Positions 17,724-25,880 of a stretch of 64,000 nt of DNA are shown here, in pieces. The stretch is from Bradyrhizobium monzae. Lineage in GTDB: Bacteria > Pseudomonadota > Alphaproteobacteria > Rhizobiales > Xanthobacteraceae. Position 1 is the stretch's first letter, and each line of letters begins with the position of its first letter. The notes beneath the pieces are model-generated. The model searched no databases and had not been told where the DNA came from. It saw nothing but the letters and a program-made list of their open reading frames with translations. The position numbers were made by a program, and so were the translations under genes. Location: the NCBI RefSeq assembly GCF_021458635.1, contig NZ_JAIRDQ010000003.1, positions 310,001 through 374,000 of the forward strand, read 5' to 3'.

Positions 17724-19217
17724 ATGGACCACGAAAAGGTCAATATTCTCCTCGTCGACGATCAGCCGGCCAAGCTGCTCGCCTACGAGGTGATCTTGAA
17801 GGAACTCGGCGAGAACCTCGTGATCGCCTCGTCCGGCCGCGAGGCGCTGGAGGTCCTGCTCAAGACCGAGATCGCGGTGATCCTGGTCGACGTCTGCATG
17901 CCCGAACTCGACGGCTTCGAGCTCGCCGCGATGATCCGCGAGCATCCGCGTTTCCAGAAGACCGCAATGATCTTCATCTCGGCCATTCAGGTCAGCGACA
18001 TCGACCGGTTGCGCGGCTACGAGATGGGCGCGGTCGATTACGTGCCGGTTCCGGTCGTACCGGAGGTGCTGCGCGCCAAGGTCAAGGTGTTTGCGGAGCT
18101 GTACCGCAAGACGCGCGAGCTCGAACGGCTGAACCAGGATCTCGAGGATCGCGTCCGCGCCCGCACGGCCGAACTGGAAAATTCCACCGCGAAGCTGCGC
18201 GAGAGCGAAGAGCGGCGCAGCATGGCGATCGCCGCCGGCAAGATGGGATCCTGGGATTGGGACTGGGTCAACGGCGACTGGATGTGGGACGAAGGCCAGT
18301 ACCGCATCTTCGGCGTGACGCCGGAAACCTTCAACGTCACCTCGGCCAACATCCAGGCGCTGCTCCACCCGGATGACGTCGATCAGTTCGGGCAAGCGGT
18401 TGCCGCGTTCAATACCGGCGCCCACGCCTATGAAGGAGAGTTTCGCGTCTGCCGGCCCAATGGCGAGGTGCGCTGGTGCGTCGGCACGGCGGCGGCAACG
18501 GTGGAACCGGGCGGTCGCGTGGTGCGGGTGAGCGGAGTCACCGTCGATATCACCGAGCGCAAGCGCGCCGAGGAACGGCAGAACCTGCTCGCACGCGAAG
18601 TCGATCATCGGGCCAAGAATGCGCTGGCGCTGGCACAGTCGATCGTGCGCCTCACCCGCGCCGACGAGGTCAAGGCTTACGTCAGTGCCGTCGAGGGGCG
18701 CATCAACGCGCTCGCGCGCGTGCACACCATCCTGTCGCTGTCGAGCTGGCAAGGCGCCGAACTCTCCAAGCTGATCGAGGAAGAGCTTGCACCCTATTCG
18801 CTCGGCGGACAAATCAAGCTTGCGGGTCCCGAGGTTCAGTTGCTGCCTGCGACAGCCCAGACCCTGGCGCTGGCGCTGCACGAGCTCTTCACCAACTCGG
18901 CCAAATATGGCGCGCTCTCGACCCGGTCGGGGCGGCTCGCGATCGGCTGGCAGGCCGAGAACGATCTCCTCATCTTGACCTGGGAGGAGACCGGTGGGCC
19001 GTTGGTCAGGACGCCGAAGTCGCGTGGCTTCGGCACGAGAAGCTTGCTCGCCAGTGTCGAATCCCAGCTCGGCGGACAGGCGCAGTTCGATTGGCGTTCA
19101 GAGGGCCTGTTGTGCCGTCTCGATGTGCCGTTGACGCGCAAGAGCGCGGCAACATCGGCGGGGCAGGACAAGTTCGCGACCGGCACTTCTCCCGAACTTC
19201 AGCGCGCGTCGGGTTAG
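17724..19217 (+). CDS. Receiver-PAS-HWE histidine kinase
   Basis: 497 residues from ATG 17724. An N-terminal receiver (about residues 5-125) has NILLVDDQ and VDVCMPELDG with phospho-acceptor Asp56. A helical linker (about 130-165) leads into a PAS fold (about 170-285: GSWDWDWVNGDWMWDE, GEVRWCVGTAAATV). The HWE-type kinase domain follows, with EVDHRAKNALALAQSIVRLT (His295), the N box LHELFTNSAKYGALS and the diagnostic WEE in LILTWEETGGP. HWE kinases are typical of alphaproteobacteria and often feed light, redox or general-stress pathways. The receiver-first order suggests it is itself a phosphorelay target of the poly-HAMP kinase 13 bases upstream. The ligand of the PAS domain cannot be told. 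Confidence 0.9.
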   Translation: MDHEKVNILLVDDQPAKLLAYEVILKELGENLVIASSGREALEVLLKTEIAVILVDVCMPELDGFELAAMIREHPRFQKTAMIFISAIQVSDIDRLRGYEMGAVDYVPVPVVPEVLRAKVKVFAELYRKTRELERLNQDLEDRVRARTAELENSTAKLRESEERRSMAIAAGKMGSWDWDWVNGDWMWDEGQYRIFGVTPETFNVTSANIQALLHPDDVDQFGQAVAAFNTGAHAYEGEFRVCRPNGEVRWCVGTAAATVEPGGRVVRVSGVTVDITERKRAEERQNLLAREVDHRAKNALALAQSIVRLTRADEVKAYVSAVEGRINALARVHTILSLSSWQGAELSKLIEEELAPYSLGGQIKLAGPEVQLLPATAQTLALALHELFTNSAKYGALSTRSGRLAIGWQAENDLLILTWEETGGPLVRTPKSRGFGTRSLLASVESQLGGQAQFDWRSEGLLCRLDVPLTRKSAATSAGQDKFATGTSPELQRASG

Positions 19218-19465
19218 CGCGACGCAGCGACCTTCAACCGCAACATCGGCCGTGGTTCATCGGCGACACGCCCCTCGAGCCAGGCTTCCGTTTGCGCGAG
19301 ATCACGCAACGCCGTCGCGTAGCGGCGGGCGGCGCTGCGCTCTGCACCGCGCGGCAGCTTGCGCGCCTTGCGCAACATGTCGGCCGCCGCGTTACGGTAG
19401 GCCAGCGAGCGATAGAGAAAGACCACCTTGCCCATATCGAATGTTCCCGTGTTGATGGTGCTCAT
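19214..19465 (-). CDS. Small conserved-type protein (83 residues)
   Basis: The frame is open from ATG 19465; an internal ATG at 19435 is an alternative and neither has a clear ribosome site. The core is LAYRNAAADMLRKARKLPRG, then ARRYATALRDLAQTEAWLEG, two helices, and a basic tail. It is probably a distant paralogue of the protein at 10286-10480. It converges on the HWE kinase with a four-base overlap of the stop regions. Confidence 0.6.
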   Translation of the reverse strand: MSTINTGTFDMGKVVFLYRSLAYRNAAADMLRKARKLPRGAERSAARRYATALRDLAQTEAWLEGRVADEPRPMLRLKVAASR

Positions 19466-19526
19466 CCTCGCAAGGTCGGCATGAACGTCGGATGAAGCGG
19501 CTCGTGACAATTCCTTCATCCGGATT

Positions 19527-19551
19527 GGAACCCAGGATGGGGGCGCGCGTT
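19527..19551 (+). promoter_or_regulatory. EcfG-type promoter
   Basis: GGAAC (19527-19531), exactly 16 bases, CGTT (19548-19551): an exact consensus match. It lies 26 bases before ATG 19578 and overlaps the alternative TTG start at 19551, which argues that ATG 19578 is the true start of the downstream gene. Confidence 0.55.
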
Positions 19552-19577
19552 TGCATGCCAGATCGAGTGGCAGTTCC

Positions 19578-19847
19578 ATGCGCGCAAAAAAGTCGCCGAA
19601 ACAGTCGCAAAGCCTGATCTCTCCTGCCGGAATCATCAAACTGATGACGCACGCGATGATGGGCGCGGCACTCGGCCTGGCCTTCACGCTTGCATTGATC
19701 CTGGCCAATCCTGCGGTCGCAGAATTGCTGAACCACGGCGGCCGTGCGGCCGTTTTGGTCTTTGTCGGCACGATGGTGACGACGTTTGCCATCGGTGCCG
19801 CGCTGACGGGCGTCGTGTTCATCCTCAACGAGGACAAGGAATCTTGA
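19578..19847 (+). CDS. Small two-helix membrane protein
   Basis: 89 residues. A basic N-terminus (RAKKSPKQSQ) precedes two long hydrophobic helices (THAMMGAALGLAFTLALILA and AAVLVFVGTMVTTFAIGAAL) and a short acidic tail (NEDKES). Likely an inner-membrane protein with both ends in the cytoplasm. The EcfG-type promoter immediately upstream suggests stress induction. Family not recognised. Confidence 0.65.
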   Translation: MRAKKSPKQSQSLISPAGIIKLMTHAMMGAALGLAFTLALILANPAVAELLNHGGRAAVLVFVGTMVTTFAIGAALTGVVFILNEDKES

Positions 19848-19943
19848 AGCGCGCGTGAAGCGCAATGTGACGTCTGGTTCGGAACTCCCGCGGCGATGAG
19901 CGGTTGGCTGCCTGCGTCGATTTAACTCAGGGAGTTCCCGCGC

Positions 19944-20183
19944 ATGAACACGACCAAGCTCGCTTTCGCCGTGATGTTGGCAACTGGCCTCGCTGCCGCG
20001 CCTTTCGCCGCGCAAGCCAAGTCGCATAAGGCCAAACACGGATCGGCGACCTCGTCCTCGCAGACCACCGGCGCCAACATGAAGAAGACCGTTCCTCCCG
20101 ACGCGTCCGGCCAGGGCGGCGCCGGCCCTGGCAGCGATCAGGGTGGCAGCATGACCAAGCCCCAGAGCGGAATGAGCAAGTAA
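19944..20183 (+). CDS. Small periplasmic Gly/Ser-rich protein
   Basis: 79 residues with a clear signal peptide (KLAFAVMLATGLAAAPFAAQA, cleavage before KSHK) and CAGGGAG upstream of the ATG. The mature part is about 55 residues, polar and low in complexity (KAKHGSATSSSQTTGANM; GQGGAGPGSDQGGSMT), probably disordered. A near-consensus EcfG motif (GGAAC-N16-GGTT, 19881-19905) lies upstream. Followed by a strong terminator. Confidence 0.65.
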   Translation: MNTTKLAFAVMLATGLAAAPFAAQAKSHKAKHGSATSSSQTTGANMKKTVPPDASGQGGAGPGSDQGGSMTKPQSGMSK

Positions 20184-20201
20184 GCGCCGGCTCACGGCAA
20201 T

Positions 20202-20231
20202 AAGAAGCCCCGTGGCGACGCGGGGCTTCTT
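20202..20231 (+). terminator. Rho-independent-type hairpin
   Basis: Perfect 11-bp stem AAGAAGCCCCG (20202-20212) with CGGGGCTTCTT (20221-20231) and an eight-base loop, ending in T residues. It lies 18 bases after the stop of the small secreted protein and also faces the convergent gene ending at 20258. Confidence 0.8.
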
Positions 20232-20257
20232 GTTGCATGTCGCGTTGCGCGACCGCT

Positions 20258-20467
20258 TTAGCTGCGTCGGATGTCAATGATGTCAAGGCGGCGACTTGCG
20301 GAGTCCGTCTTCACGAGGTGGTCGAGCTGCGCCCGCTTGCGCGCGATCAGGAGCTGGGCCGCGGCATGGTCGAGGCCCTCACGCTGCAACTGCCGGATCG
20401 CGGAACCCAATTCCAGGATTTCGGCGCGCAGCTTCAGAATCCGGTAGGTGTCCGGGTCTTCCTCCAC
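20258..20467 (-). CDS. Small helical hypothetical protein (69 residues)
   Basis: An acidic start (MEEDPDTYRILKLRAEILEL) followed by heptad-like Leu/Ile spacing (GSAIRQLQREGLDHAAAQLL; KRAQLDHLV) suggests a coiled-coil or helical bundle. No signal or membrane segment. The next small gene upstream on the same strand ends 63 bases away and has a similar helical character. Function unknown. Confidence 0.55.
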   Translation of the reverse strand: MEEDPDTYRILKLRAEILELGSAIRQLQREGLDHAAAQLLIARKRAQLDHLVKTDSASRRLDIIDIRRS

Positions 20468-20530
20468 CGTCTGCCTCCATCCGCCACCTAAGTGCCATGT
20501 CTCAACGGCGCACGGGCCTGCTCTCGCCCT

Positions 20531-20764
20531 TCAGCGGACGAAGACGCACCCGGTCGCGGATGTGGGCAACACCCCGCCACCGCCGGACGCCTTCCATTCG
20601 CCGATCAACAGATCGATTTTCCGGCGCAGATCCATCTGCGCCTGGGCCCGTTCGGTGCAGTCGCGATCCCGATTGACCAGATCCCGCACGGACGCCTCGA
20701 CATCGGCCATCTCCAGCCTCAAGGCGCTGATTTTGCGTCGAATTTCATTAATTCTATTGTCCAT
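20531..20764 (-). CDS. Small coiled-coil-like hypothetical protein (77 residues)
   Basis: Starts MDNRINEIRRKISALRLEMA with regular hydrophobic spacing through residue 55 (DVEASVRDLVNRDRD; MDLRRKIDLLIGEW), so a helical hairpin is likely; the C-terminus is Gly-rich. The upstream bases are strongly AT-rich (20765-20812), in line with a promoter region shared with the divergent DUF3072-like gene. Confidence 0.55.
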   Translation of the reverse strand: MDNRINEIRRKISALRLEMADVEASVRDLVNRDRDCTERAQAQMDLRRKIDLLIGEWKASGGGGVLPTSATGCVFVR

Positions 20765-20824
20765 GACTTGTTAGAACAAAATAAGAACATATAGTCAAGC
20801 CACGAATTCAGTGTGGAGAGCGAC

Positions 20825-21019
20825 ATGCAGGTTCAGGGTAAATACGACGCCAAGGCTTTTCTCATGGAGCAGATGACCCGGGCGCAGGGGTTGCGGCTGA
20901 GGCGGCTGAGTGAGGAGGCCTATCAGCCCGCGCAATACGATCGCGGCCTGTCCTCTGCCGAAGCCGCGCGCCGCATCCAGGTGCTCGAAGCGGAGATCGA
21001 ACTCGCGAACTCCTTCTGA
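20825..21019 (+). CDS. DUF3072-like small protein
   Basis: 64 residues from ATG 20825, which has GGAG seven bases upstream; a GTG at 20813 overlaps that site and is less likely. The motif MTRAQGLRLRRLSEEAYQPA followed by LSSAEAARRIQVLEAEIELA matches the pattern of DUF3072 (MTxAQxxxLxxLxEEA...xLxxxEAxxRIxxL), a short helical family of unknown function. Confidence 0.62.
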   Translation: MQVQGKYDAKAFLMEQMTRAQGLRLRRLSEEAYQPAQYDRGLSSAEAARRIQVLEAEIELANSF

Positions 21020-21102
21020 GGCGCGCACACGACGCCTTTGGAACGTTGCGTCAGCACTCCTGTTCTCTTCCGAGGCCAAGGGGAGGTCACGGGAGAGAGT
21101 TG

Positions 21103-21366
21103 ATGGCACGCAAGGCAAAGAAACGCCGTTACTCACGCAGTGCCGGCAATGATGTCGAGCGCGAGATGCGGCGTTACAAGAAGGGGACTGCGAAGAGCGG
21201 ACCAGGCGGCCGCGGCGGACGCGTGAAGAGCCGCAAGCAGGCGATTGCGATCGGCCTGTCGGAAGCCCGCAAGAAAGGCAAGAAGGTGCCGAAGAAGGCC
21301 TCGAAGCGGAAGACGTCCAAGACGAAGAAGAAGAAGAGCTCGAAGCGAAAATCCGCCAGGCGGTGA
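21103..21366 (+). CDS. Very basic Lys-rich protein (DUF6496-type)
   Basis: 87 residues from ATG 21103 behind GGGAGAGAG. The first half (RRYSRSAGNDVEREMRRYKK, then GRGGRVKSRKQAIAIGLSEA) has the DUF6496 pattern seen in small nucleic-acid-associated proteins. The second half is an almost pure Lys/Ser/Arg tail (KKVPKKASKRKTSKTKKKKS), like the C-terminal tail of histone H1 or bacterial Hc1-like proteins. DNA or RNA binding is therefore likely. A near-consensus stress promoter (GGAAC-N16-TGTT, 21040-21064) precedes it. Confidence 0.72.
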   Translation: MARKAKKRRYSRSAGNDVEREMRRYKKGTAKSGPGGRGGRVKSRKQAIAIGLSEARKKGKKVPKKASKRKTSKTKKKKSSKRKSARR

Positions 21367-21378
21367 CGCCGACCGGCA

Positions 21379-21741
21379 TCAGATCATGCTGCCGGGCATG
21401 AAGCAGCGAATCGAAACGCCGAACGCCGTCTTGACCGGCCAGACCATGGTACGGCCGGCGAGGTTCGGTTCGGTGATCACGGCTTCGTCGGGGACCTCGA
21501 CCCACTCTCCGTCGAGACGGACCCGGTAGTGCCCATTGTGCGAGTCCCAGTCAGGATCGGCCACCGCAACGCCGTCGGCGTCCGAACAGCACGGACCGAG
21601 ATGGCTGCGCAGGCTGTCGAACCAGGGTTTCAGCGGCGAATCGGTGAAGCGGCCGTCATCGCGCCCCATGGCGCTTCCGCCCGACAGCACCAGCGGCGCC
21701 GCGAGCAGCGCAAGCTTCAGCCAGAGCTTCAATCGATCCAT
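21379..21741 (-). CDS. Secreted hypothetical protein
   Basis: 120 residues from ATG 21741; the frame continues upstream to 22008 but runs through the degP terminator, so the shorter start is taken. A signal peptide (LKLWLKLALLAAPLVLSGGSAM) is followed by a mature domain with SPLKPWFDSLRSHLGPCCSD, GHYRVRLDGEWVEVPDEAVI and a final Cys in SIRCFMPGSMI. The adjacent Cys pair plus the C-terminal Cys could form a disulfide. Looks like a rhizobial protein of unknown function, probably periplasmic. Confidence 0.68.
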   Translation of the reverse strand: MDRLKLWLKLALLAAPLVLSGGSAMGRDDGRFTDSPLKPWFDSLRSHLGPCCSDADGVAVADPDWDSHNGHYRVRLDGEWVEVPDEAVITEPNLAGRTMVWPVKTAFGVSIRCFMPGSMI

Positions 21742-21968
21742 GTCGGCACCGATCAAATGCGAACCACCGGCGGGTTCCACAAAGCAGCCGGACGTCCGAA
21801 GTTCTACTCCTGCAACTTGCCTCGGCGCCGTCACTGCCGCCAAGGTACAACAAGCGATTCCAAAAGTGTGACGAGCGAACGCGGCTTTTTCGGGCGAACC
21901 CGTCATCATTGCTGCCGTTAACGAGAATGTTATCGGCGGCCTGTGGGTATCTCGAAAGGCTCGCACGA

Positions 21969-21994
21969 AAAAGGCGGCCCGCAGGCCGCCTTTT
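21969..21994 (-). terminator. degP terminator
   Basis: An 11-bp perfect stem (21969-21979 with 21984-21994) and a four-base loop. In the leftward transcript GGCGGCC...GGCCGCC ends in TTTTT. It lies 24 bases after the degP stop codon. Confidence 0.85.
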
Positions 21995-22018
21995 GAATTT
22001 GCCGTCAAGACCGAGAGG

Positions 22019-23554
22019 TTATGCCAGCGGCACCGCCACGAAACGAATCGCCTCGGCGTTCTTCACCTGCAGCAGCACGCTGTTCTTGCCGGACGATTTG
22101 GCCTGCGCCAGTTCGGAGCGGACGTCGCCGACATTGGCGACCGCCTTGCCGCCGACATTGAGGATGACGTCGCCGGTCTGGATGCCGCGCTGTGCCGCCG
22201 GTCCCTGCGGGTCGACCTCGGTGACCACGACGCCCTTCTGGCCTGCGCCCTGAACGTCGCCGGCCGGCGCCAGGCTGAGCCCGAGGCGCGGCGTGCCGGG
22301 GGCCTGCTGCGTCTTGCCGTCGTCAGCTTTGGCCTGCTTTTCGTTCGGCAGCTCGCCGAGCGCCAGCGTCATCGTCTTGGTATCGCCCTTGTGGACGACA
22401 TCGAGCTTCACGGATGTGCCCGGCGCCAGCGTGGCAATGGTGCGGGCGAGATCGCGGGAGTCCTTGATCGCGGTGCCATTGACGGCGGTGATGACGTCGC
22501 CAGCCTCGATGCCGGCCTTCGCCGCCGGGCTGCCATCCTGCGGGTTATCGACGATTGCGCCGCGCGCCTCTTTCAGGCCGAGGCTCTCGGCGATCTCCGC
22601 AGTCACCGGCTGCACCTGCACACCGAGCCAGCCGCGGGTGACGGCGCCCTTGTCCTTCAGCTGCGCGATCACGAGCTTGGCGGTCGAGGACGGAATATCG
22701 AAGCCGATGCCGACCGAGCCGCCCGAGGGCGAGAAGATCGCGGTGTTCACGCCGATCACGTTGCCGTTCATGTCGAAGGCCGGACCGCCGGAATTGCCCT
22801 TGTTGATCGGTGCATCGATCTGGATGTAGTCGTCATAGGGGCCGTTACCGATGTCGCGGCCGCTGGCGGAGACGATACCGGCCGTCACGGTGCCGCCGAG
22901 GCCGAAGGGATTGCCGACCGCGACCACCCAGTCGCCGATCCGCGGCTTCTGGTCGGAGAATTTCACGAACGGGAAGTCCTTCTTGCCGTCGACCTTGATC
23001 AGCGCGAGGTCGGTCTTCGGATCGGTGCCGACCACCTTCGCGGTGTAGATCGTGCCGTCGTCCATCGTCACCTGCACGGACTCGGCGTGGTCGACGACGT
23101 GGTTGTTGGTCACGGCATAGCCGTCGGCCGAGATGAAGAAGCCGGAGCCCTCGCCCGTGATCACTTGGTGACGCTGGCGCGGCATGCCGTTCATGCCACC
23201 CGGGCCGCGGAAGCCGAACTGTTGCGAGAACTGGTCGAACGGGGAATTCTCGTCCTGATCCATCCGGTTCTGTTGCAGCATCGCGCTCTTGTCGTTGTCC
23301 TGGTCGATCTTCACCCGCACCGAGATGACGGCGGGCTTGACCTTGCTGACGAGGTCGCCGAAGCCCGACGGCGTCGCGGCGCTTTCAGCGGCCTGCGCAG
23401 GCGAAATCAGGGAGTTCACGCCGAACGGCGTCGAAGCGGGAGACGCAGCCAGCACGGCCACGCCAAGCGCTGCCACGGTGCCGAGCAGCGCGAGCCGGCG
23501 CGGCTTCAGAATTGTACGGGTTCTGGTGGTGTCGGAATTGACGCGATCGATCAT
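22019..23554 (-). CDS. degP: Periplasmic Do-family serine protease DegP/HtrA
   Basis: 511 residues from ATG 23554. A basic, hydrophobic export signal (RRLALLGTVAALGVAVLAA) starts the protein. The trypsin-like domain carries the full triad: His in VTNNHVVDHAE, Asp in DPKTDLALIKVD, Ser in INKGNSGGPAFD. Two PDZ domains follow (about residues 285-375, beginning GWLGVQVQPV, and 405-505, with GVVVTEVDPQGPAAQRGIQT). A Gly/Met/Gln-rich insert (FGFRGPGGMNGMPRQRHQ) before the His matches the family's LA loop. It degrades or refolds misfolded envelope proteins. The leader contains a perfect hairpin eight bases before the start codon and no evident Shine-Dalgarno, so heat-dependent translation is conceivable. 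Confidence 0.92.
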   Translation of the reverse strand: MIDRVNSDTTRTRTILKPRRLALLGTVAALGVAVLAASPASTPFGVNSLISPAQAAESAATPSGFGDLVSKVKPAVISVRVKIDQDNDKSAMLQQNRMDQDENSPFDQFSQQFGFRGPGGMNGMPRQRHQVITGEGSGFFISADGYAVTNNHVVDHAESVQVTMDDGTIYTAKVVGTDPKTDLALIKVDGKKDFPFVKFSDQKPRIGDWVVAVGNPFGLGGTVTAGIVSASGRDIGNGPYDDYIQIDAPINKGNSGGPAFDMNGNVIGVNTAIFSPSGGSVGIGFDIPSSTAKLVIAQLKDKGAVTRGWLGVQVQPVTAEIAESLGLKEARGAIVDNPQDGSPAAKAGIEAGDVITAVNGTAIKDSRDLARTIATLAPGTSVKLDVVHKGDTKTMTLALGELPNEKQAKADDGKTQQAPGTPRLGLSLAPAGDVQGAGQKGVVVTEVDPQGPAAQRGIQTGDVILNVGGKAVANVGDVRSELAQAKSSGKNSVLLQVKNAEAIRFVAVPLA

Positions 23555-23562
23555 GTCGAAAT

Positions 23563-23600
23563 GTCCATGTTGGGTAAGTCGCCTTGTACCCAACATGGAC
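23563..23600 (-). promoter_or_regulatory. Perfect 14-bp inverted repeat in the degP leader
   Basis: GTCCATGTTGGGTA (23563-23576) and TACCCAACATGGAC (23587-23600) are exact inverse complements with a ten-base loop. The element ends eight bases before the degP ATG, so in the mRNA it would fold next to the start codon. It could be a translational control hairpin or a protein operator; the sequence alone does not decide. Confidence 0.6.
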
Positions 23601-23747
23601 GTCGCCACCTTACGACGTCCCGTCCACGCGATTAAATCTTGGAAAAGTAACTGCGGCAGGCGGCCGCAGTTCAGCTTCTCGAAACAGACGTCGCTCCGCG
23701 CAACGACAGCCCAGCGAGCGGTCCTTTGGGGTTTTCAGCGAAAGCGC

Positions 23748-23960
23748 TCACGCCGCAGCGGGTCGCTCCCATGCCGCGGCTGCGATGGCGTCCTCTTCGC
23801 GTTGCGCATTGCACGCGTCGAAATGCGCCTTCAATGCAATCTCGGCGAGATATTCGAAATGTTCGGCCTGGCCGAGCAGCTGCCAGTTCTGGAGCGGCCG
23901 ATAGGCCGCCTGCTGGCGACAGAGGGACGCCAGCGCGCGGTAGCGACGTACGTTCTCCAT
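23748..23960 (-). CDS. Small conserved-type protein, YR-motif family (70 residues)
   Basis: ATG 23960 with GGGAGGG seven bases upstream. The core ENVRRYRALASLCRQQAAYR, then LLGQAEHFEYLAE, closely matches the protein at 36845-37042 (ENVRRYRGIASLYRQTAAFR, LLEQASEWEARAL), so these are true paralogues. Two helices with a conserved Trp (NWQLLG) are predicted. A Cys occurs where the paralogue has Tyr. No function known. Confidence 0.65.
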   Translation of the reverse strand: MENVRRYRALASLCRQQAAYRPLQNWQLLGQAEHFEYLAEIALKAHFDACNAQREEDAIAAAAWERPAAA

Positions 23961-24194
23961 GAGACCCTCCCTCGCATTCACACGGGCTTATCACCCTGAT
24001 TTACGTCACGCCGATGGCGATTGTGCAAAACATTTTTTGCGTGCCCAGCCGCCTTAACCTGGGTTAACTTTTAGGAAAGCCGCAGACCTGCATTGGTTCC
24101 TATCCTCACAGGCCTCACGTTCCGGGAAGGCGCGCTGCGCCTCGGTCCGTAGGCCCCCGGGAAACGTCGCGAGCGCGCCCAACGTCTCCGTAAT

Positions 24195-24932
24195 CTACCG
24201 GATGCGCACACCTTCTCCCGCACGCATCGGCCGCGAGGAATTATCCTGCAGTTTCGGAACCCGACCAGCTTCCGCGGCAACGCGAATGGCCGCGATGTTG
24301 GCGGCATAATCGGCACTGCTCTTGCCGCGGAAGACGGCGGAACCTGCAACGAGCGTGTCAGCGCCAGCCGCGGCAACAGGAGCGGCATTGTCACCCGTGA
24401 CGCCGCCATCGACCTCGAGCCGGATCGGCCGCTCGCCGATCATGCTGCGAATGCGCGCGATCTTCTCGAGCTGGGATTCGAGGAAGGACTGGCCGCCGAA
24501 GCCCGGGTTGACCGTCATCACCAGCACGAGATCCAGACGATCGAGCACATATTCGATCGCACTCTCGGGCGTCGCCGGACACAGGCTGACGCCGGCCTTC
24601 TTGCCGAGTGCCCGGATCGCCTGGAGCGAACGGTCGAGATGCGGGCCCGCCTCGGCATGGACGGTGATGACATCGGCCCCCGCCTTCGCGAACGCTTCCA
24701 GATAGGGATCGACAGGTGCAATCATCAGATGCACGTCGAAGACCTTCTTCGTTACCGGCCGGATCGCCTTGATGACGTCCGCGCCAAAACTGATGTTCGG
24801 CACGAAGTGGCCGTCCATGACGTCGCAATGGATCCAGTCGGCGCCGGCCGCATCGATTGCTGCGACCTCCTCGCCGAGGCGGGCGAAATCCGCCGCAAGG
24901 ATCGAGGGGGCGATAATGATCTCCCTGGTCAT
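24195..24932 (-). CDS. cbbE: Ribulose-phosphate 3-epimerase
   Basis: 245 residues. It interconverts ribulose 5-phosphate and xylulose 5-phosphate, feeding ribulose 5-phosphate to phosphoribulokinase. A TIM barrel with all family motifs: [16 protein letters not shown] (2-20), [19 protein letters not shown] (metal-binding His and Asp), [22 protein letters not shown] and [10 protein letters not shown]. The C-terminal 20 residues ([18 protein letters not shown]) extend past the usual end. The ATG overlaps the cbbX stop by four bases. It is the last gene of the cbb operon; the sequence after it (24000-24194) has only a weak, T-less hairpin. Confidence 0.93.
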   Translation of the reverse strand: MTREIIIAPSILAADFARLGEEVAAIDAAGADWIHCDVMDGHFVPNISFGADVIKAIRPVTKKVFDVHLMIAPVDPYLEAFAKAGADVITVHAEAGPHLDRSLQAIRALGKKAGVSLCPATPESAIEYVLDRLDLVLVMTVNPGFGGQSFLESQLEKIARIRSMIGERPIRLEVDGGVTGDNAAPVAAAGADTLVAGSAVFRGKSSADYAANIAAIRVAAEAGRVPKLQDNSSRPMRAGEGVRIR

Positions 24933-25861
24933 GGCTTTGCACTCCGCGCATCTGCCCCGCCGCTGAAGACACGGCTCGCCAGGACGTCGATGGGATCGAT
25001 GGTCTCGAGATCGGCGACGTCGAGCATGCGATCGAGATCCGACACCAGGCGATCGGCTTGCCGCAGTCGAATGCGATCGACCGCGTTGCGGATCGAGCGC
25101 GCGTTGGAGAAGAACGGCTGGGTTCGTCGTAACGCGATATACTTCTCGAACGCCTCGCGCGCCGCCACCGAAAAGCGATAGCCGCGCTCCCTCAGCATCA
25201 GCTCGGCGATGACCAGCAGCTCGGCTTCCGCATAATCGGGAAATTCGACGTGATGGGCGATGCGCGAGCGGAAGCCGGGATTGGAGGCGAAGAAGCTATT
25301 CATGCGCTCGCCATAGCCGGCGAGGATCACCACGAGGTCCTCGCGCTGGTTCTCCATCACCTGGAGCAGGATCTCGATCGCCTCCTGGCCGTAGTCGCGC
25401 TCGTTGTCAGGCCGGTGCAGGTAATAGGCCTCGTCGATGAAGAGCACGCCTCCCATCGCCTTCTTCAATATCTCTTTCGTCTTCGGCGCGGTATGGCCGA
25501 TATATTGCCCGACGAGATCGTCGCGCGTCACCGAGATCACCTGCCCGCGCCGCACGAAGCCGAGACCGTGCAGGATCTTTGCCATGCGCAACGCCACCGT
25601 GGTCTTGCCGGTGCCGGGATTGCCGGTGAACGACATGTGCAGCGTCGGCGGTGCCGATGCGAGGCCCGCGCGCTGGCGGATGCGCTCGATCAGCAGCAGC
25701 GAGGCGATCTGGCGCACGCGGCTCTTGACCGGCTTCAGGCCGATCAGCTCCTGCTCGAGCTGTTGCAGCGTGTCGGTGATCCCGGCCGCTTCGGCCTCCT
25801 TGCGGAGATCGAAACTGGTCTCACCGCCTTCGGCGGCCGTTGCATGGGGAACGTCGAGCAT
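24929..25861 (-). CDS. cbbX: Red-type RuBisCO activase CbbX
   Basis: 310 residues from ATG 25861, with GAGGTG four bases upstream. An AAA+ hexamer: Walker [10 protein letters not shown], Walker [12 protein letters not shown], and the sensor and arginine-finger region [23 protein letters not shown]. CbbX of proteobacteria pulls on the C-terminal tail of the red-type large subunit to release inhibitory sugar phosphates, using ATP and RuBP as effector. Its place right after cbbLS and the red-type large subunit agree. A hairpin upstream may lower its expression relative to cbbLS. Confidence 0.94.
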   Translation of the reverse strand: MLDVPHATAAEGGETSFDLRKEAEAAGITDTLQQLEQELIGLKPVKSRVRQIASLLLIERIRQRAGLASAPPTLHMSFTGNPGTGKTTVALRMAKILHGLGFVRRGQVISVTRDDLVGQYIGHTAPKTKEILKKAMGGVLFIDEAYYLHRPDNERDYGQEAIEILLQVMENQREDLVVILAGYGERMNSFFASNPGFRSRIAHHVEFPDYAEAELLVIAELMLRERGYRFSVAAREAFEKYIALRRTQPFFSNARSIRNAVDRIRLRQADRLVSDLDRMLDVADLETIDPIDVLASRVFSGGADARSAKP

Positions 25862-25880
25862 GGGCACCTCGAAGAAAAGA

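Noticed and set aside
21742..22008. N-terminal extension of the 120-residue secreted protein
   Set aside because: It would cross the strong degP terminator and lacks a signal peptide; ATG 21741 starts one.
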